Shown here: positions 6,548 to 9,255 of the stretch, in pieces
How the letters are laid out: each line of letters begins with the position of its first letter
How positions within the stretch are numbered: position 1 is the stretch's first letter
Origin: Deltaproteobacteria bacterium
GTDB taxonomy: Bacteria; Desulfobacterota; GWC2-55-46; DRQE01
Direction: 5' to 3'
Length of the DNA: 9,255 nucleotides
Assembly (NCBI GenBank): GCA_011371515.1
Contig: DRQE01000040.1
Location: 1 to 9,255 of the forward strand
The notes under the pieces: model-generated
The model's database searches: none
Told to the model about the DNA's origin: nothing
Seen by the model: only the letters and a program-made list of their open reading frames with translations
Program-made: the position numbers and the translations under genes

Positions 6548-8467
6548 ATGCTCGATTTTCTTAGAAGAAAGAAGAGGTCCTTTATCATACTCCTCATATT
6601 CTTTGCCATCATAGTGGTCTTCGTCTTCTGGGGTGTGGGACCAACCCCGCAGCAGGGCTCCGAAAATCAGGTGGTGGCAAGGGTTGACGGCATACCAATA
6701 TATGGCAGCACCTACGAGGATGCCTACCAGAGAGAGCTTGAATACTACAAAAGAGCTCTTGGAGAGAACTTCTCCCCCGAGGTGCTCGAACGACTTAACC
6801 TGAGAGAAAGAACCATAAATGCCCTTATAGATAGAATTCTGGTTCTCAACGAGGCAGAAAGACAGGGCATAGATGTCTCCGAAGAGGAGATAAGAAAACG
6901 CATATTCTCAACCCCCATATTCCAGAAAGAAGGAAGATTCAGCAAAGAGCTTTACTTTGCAATCCTTCAGGCAAACCGTATAAAGCCCGCAGAATACGAG
7001 CAGAGCGTAAGACAGGAACTCCTCATAGAGAAGATAGGAGACGAGGTAACAAAGGATGTTACCGTTACAGATGAAGAGGTGTGGGAAAGGTTCCTTGTAG
7101 AGAATAGAAAGGTCTCTCTGAATTATATCGTATTCAAGAAAGACAGGTTCAAAAAAGAGGTAAAGGTGGATGATGATGCCCTCAAGAAGTTTTTCGAGGA
7201 GCACAAGTCAAACTACATGATACCCCCACGGGTAAAGGTTGCCTACGGCAGAATCGACAAGGATGCACTGGTAAAAGAGGTGAAACTCAAGGACGAAGAA
7301 CTCCAAGCCTATTACCGTAAGCATATTGCCGACTATCGCGTGCCCACAAGAGTGAGGGCACGCCACATACTGGTAAGGCCCTCTTCGTCTGAAGAAGACA
7401 AAGAGAAGGCATGGCAGGAAGCACGCCAGAAGATAGAGAAGATACTCGAGAGGATAAAGAAGGGTGAGGACTTTGCAAAACTTGCAAAGGAGTACTCACA
7501 GGACCCCGGCTCTGCCCAGAGGGGAGGAGACCTCGGCTGGTTCGAAGAGGGCATGATGGTAAAGGAGTTCGAAAAGGCAGCCATGAGCCTTGAAAAAGGA
7601 GAGATAAGCCCAATCGTTAAGACCGAGTACGGCTTTCACATAATAAAGGTTGAGGACAAAAAGCCCGGCAAGACCATATCCTTCAAAGAGGCAAAGAAGG
7701 ACATAGAAGAAAGACTCAGAAAGAAATACGCCATAAGGCTTGCAAGAAAGCGGATGGCAGAGTTCCACAGGCTCTTGAAAGAGACAGACGATACGGAAAG
7801 ACTCAAGAAAGAGGCAGAAAGGCTTGGTATAACCTTCCGTGTCACTGGCCATATGGATGTCCACACAGGTGATGCAGAGGTGCTTGGCAACGATGCCCTC
7901 AAGGACGCTGCCTTCAGGCTCCCAAAGGGTGGGGTGAGCGGAATAGTGGATGCTGGCAAGAGCTTCTATGTGCTGAAGGTTGTTGACAGGATAGATGCCC
8001 ATCTGCCACCCTTCGAGGAGATAAAAGAACAGGTCAGGAAAGACTACATAGAGGATGCCGCATGGCGGCTTGCAAAAAAGAGGGCAGAAGAGGTGCTTAA
8101 AGATGCCATGGCAGGCACAGACATAAAGGAGCTTGCCAGAAAAGAGGGGCTTAAGATAGAGAACACCGTATTTTTCAGTATGCGCGATGGCATAATACCA
8201 GACCTTGGGCTCTTTGTTGCACGGCGTCAAGCCCTCTTTACCCTTAAAAAAGAGCTACCCCTGTACCCCGAGGTGGTAAAACACAGGGATGGGTTCTACA
8301 TATTCTGGCTCAGGGATTCCCGTGAGCCATCGAAAGAGGCCTTTGAGAAGGTAAAAGACAGGCTGCGTAATGCACTTATCATGGAGAAGCGAAGGGAAAA
8401 GTTCAGCCAGTGGATTTCAGAACTTCGCGAGAAGGCGGAGATAGAGATAAACGAAGAACTCCTTTAA
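6548..8467 (+). CDS. ppiD: Membrane-anchored PpiD/SurA-type peptidyl-prolyl cis-trans isomerase
   Basis: This 639-residue protein is a folding helper for exported proteins. A basic start (FLRRKKR) leads into one membrane helix at about 11-30, with the rest in the periplasm, as in PpiD. Residues about 40-170 are the SurA/PpiD N-terminal chaperone region. A parvulin isomerase domain spans about 267-370 with its signature parts intact: ARHILV at 271-276, [17 protein letters not shown] at 316-332 and [10 protein letters not shown] at 361-370. A second, degenerate parvulin-like segment lies near 446-482 ([15 protein letters not shown], then [10 protein letters not shown]) and lacks the histidine motifs. 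A similar [18 protein letters not shown] segment near 573-590 may be a third remnant. Long charged helices fill the rest. The length is close to E. coli PpiD (623). It is the first gene of a unit with proS 12 bases downstream and diverges from mreB. PpiD is the best family name, but another SurA-like foldase cannot be excluded. Confidence 0.85.
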   Translation: MLDFLRRKKRSFIILLIFFAIIVVFVFWGVGPTPQQGSENQVVARVDGIPIYGSTYEDAYQRELEYYKRALGENFSPEVLERLNLRERTINALIDRILVLNEAERQGIDVSEEEIRKRIFSTPIFQKEGRFSKELYFAILQANRIKPAEYEQSVRQELLIEKIGDEVTKDVTVTDEEVWERFLVENRKVSLNYIVFKKDRFKKEVKVDDDALKKFFEEHKSNYMIPPRVKVAYGRIDKDALVKEVKLKDEELQAYYRKHIADYRVPTRVRARHILVRPSSSEEDKEKAWQEARQKIEKILERIKKGEDFAKLAKEYSQDPGSAQRGGDLGWFEEGMMVKEFEKAAMSLEKGEISPIVKTEYGFHIIKVEDKKPGKTISFKEAKKDIEERLRKKYAIRLARKRMAEFHRLLKETDDTERLKKEAERLGITFRVTGHMDVHTGDAEVLGNDALKDAAFRLPKGGVSGIVDAGKSFYVLKVVDRIDAHLPPFEEIKEQVRKDYIEDAAWRLAKKRAEEVLKDAMAGTDIKELARKEGLKIENTVFFSMRDGIIPDLGLFVARRQALFTLKKELPLYPEVVKHRDGFYIFWLRDSREPSKEAFEKVKDRLRNALIMEKRREKFSQWISELREKAEIEINEELL

Positions 8468-8472
8468 GAGGT
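8468..8472 (+). promoter_or_regulatory. Ribosome binding site of proS
   Basis: GAGGT directly follows the ppiD stop codon and lies seven bases before GTG 8480. It supports the GTG start, since the first in-frame ATG is 25 codons on and would remove conserved N-terminal sequence. Confidence 0.65.
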
Positions 8473-8479
8473 AAGAGCC

Positions 8480-9255
8480 GTGCGATTTACGAGAGCATTC
8501 ATACCAACACTTAAAGAGAGCCCGGCTGATGCAGAGGTTGTAAGCCACAAACTCATGATAAGGGCAGGCATGATAAGAAAACTTGCCTCCGGCATATACG
8601 ACCTTCTGCCATTGGGGCTCAAGGCAATAAGAAAGGTCGAAACAATCGTGCGTGAGGAGATGGACAGGGCAGGCGCACAGGAAGTGCTTCTACCGGTGGT
8701 GTTGCCCGCAGCCCTGTGGAAGGAGAGCGGCAGGGGGGACCTCTACGGCAAAGAGCTTCTAAGGCTTAAAGACCGTGGTGAAAGAGAGTTCTGCCTTGGA
8801 CCCACCCATGAGGAGGCAATAACCGATATGGTAAGGCGAGAGGTGCGCTCCTATCGGGACCTTCCGCTCAACCTCTACCAGATACAGATAAAGTTTCGCG
8901 ATGAGATAAGGCCCCGTTTTGGTCTCATGAGGGCAAGGGAGTTCATAATGAAGGATGCCTACTCCTTCCACGCAACAGAGGAGTGTGCCGAAAGAGAATA
9001 CGAAAACATGCGCCAGACCTACACCCGTATATTCGAAAGATGCGGGCTCGAGTTCACCTGTGTGGAGGCAGAGACAGGCACCATAGGCGGAAGCTTCAGT
9101 CACGAATTCATGGTCGTTGCAGACACAGGGGAGTCAAGTATCGTGGTATGTCCATCCTGTAGATACAGTGCAAACACAGAGAGGGCAGAGATAGCACCAC
9201 CCAAGCACTCCCCTGCAGTGGTTGAAGAAAGTGAGCCACCAAGGGAGGTCCATAC
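8480..9255 (+). CDS. proS: Prolyl-tRNA synthetase, bacterial type, 5' part
   Basis: ProS attaches proline to tRNA-Pro in the cytoplasm. The window holds the first 258 codons of a gene usually near 570 codons; the frame is open to the right edge. The class II synthetase core is clear. The N-terminus [20 protein letters not shown] is typical, followed by motif 1 around 38-74 ([13 protein letters not shown]), the [11 protein letters not shown] loop at 106-116, and motif 2 around 139-164 ([17 protein letters not shown], then KDAYSFH). After about residue 228 ([11 protein letters not shown]) begins the insertion that in bacterial-type enzymes carries the editing activity against alanyl-tRNA-Pro; most of it is beyond the window. 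The start is GTG 8480-8482, supported by GAGGT at 8468-8472. The 12-base gap after ppiD implies co-transcription. Motif 3 and the anticodon-binding domain are off the edge. Confidence 0.96.
   Translation, partial: MRFTRAFIPTLKESPADAEVVSHKLMIRAGMIRKLASGIYDLLPLGLKAIRKVETIVREEMDRAGAQEVLLPVVLPAALWKESGRGDLYGKELLRLKDRGEREFCLGPTHEEAITDMVRREVRSYRDLPLNLYQIQIKFRDEIRPRFGLMRAREFIMKDAYSFHATEECAEREYENMRQTYTRIFERCGLEFTCVEAETGTIGGSFSHEFMVVADTGESSIVVCPSCRYSANTERAEIAPPKHSPAVVEESEPPREVH

Noticed and set aside
7496..8230. 244-residue open frame on the minus strand, antisense to the ppiD-like gene
   Set aside because: It has no recognisable family and an unusual Cys/Tyr-rich composition. It lies wholly inside a gene with clear parvulin motifs, so it is a by-product of the codon bias.
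8759..9103. 114-residue minus-strand frame inside proS
   Set aside because: It is antisense to class II synthetase motif 2, which is strongly conserved on the plus strand. No family is recognised.
1..9255. CRISPR array, insertion sequence, defence system, tRNA or riboswitch
   Set aside because: No regularly spaced repeats, transposase-like frames, terminal repeats or cloverleaf patterns were seen. Nearly all bases are accounted for by housekeeping genes.

Overview
The window comes from a Gram-negative (diderm) bacterium with about 50% GC. It encodes a complete rod-shape (elongasome) operon, and a periplasmic-type parvulin chaperone gene runs the other way. The heavy use of ATA (Ile), AGG/AGA (Arg) and GTA (Val), and the gene order, recall Nitrospirota or Thermodesulfobacteriota-like lineages. 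That placement is an inference with low confidence. No mobile element, CRISPR array, rRNA or tRNA was seen, and essentially all the DNA is coding.

Positions 1-6327 are on the minus strand and read right to left: mreB, mreC, mreD, mrdA (PBP2), rodA, pgpA, cinA C-terminal domain (pncC-type), then the first 12 codons of what looks like thpR (2'-5' RNA ligase / RNA cyclic phosphodiesterase), cut by the left edge. Gaps are 3 to 7 bases or the genes overlap outright, so this is almost certainly one transcription unit. MreB, MreC and MreD form the cytoplasmic filament and its membrane and periplasmic linkers. RodA polymerises glycan and PBP2 cross-links it. PgpA makes phosphatidylglycerol. CinA/PncC recycles NMN. 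The cinA-thpR tail resembles the cinA-ligT-recA arrangement known in some bacteria.

Positions 6328-6544 are the only sizeable intergenic region, 217 bases between divergent genes. It holds a candidate sigma70-type promoter in each direction, a perfect consensus DnaA box in the mreB leader, and a GGGAAAA/TTTTCCC inverted repeat next to the mreB -35 element.

Positions 6548-9255 are on the plus strand. A 639-residue, membrane-anchored PpiD/SurA-like peptidyl-prolyl isomerase is followed 12 bases later by proS (bacterial-type prolyl-tRNA synthetase), which starts at GTG and is cut by the right edge. Pairing a proline isomerase with the proline-charging enzyme is suggestive, but may be only co-transcription of housekeeping genes.

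This is mostly a well-understood region, and I see no clear new system. The points most worth a second look are the DnaA box upstream of mreB, the Ser at MreB position 21 where Asn is usual, the in-frame TAG-CCA-TTG junction between rodA and pgpA, and the thpR start at the edge.
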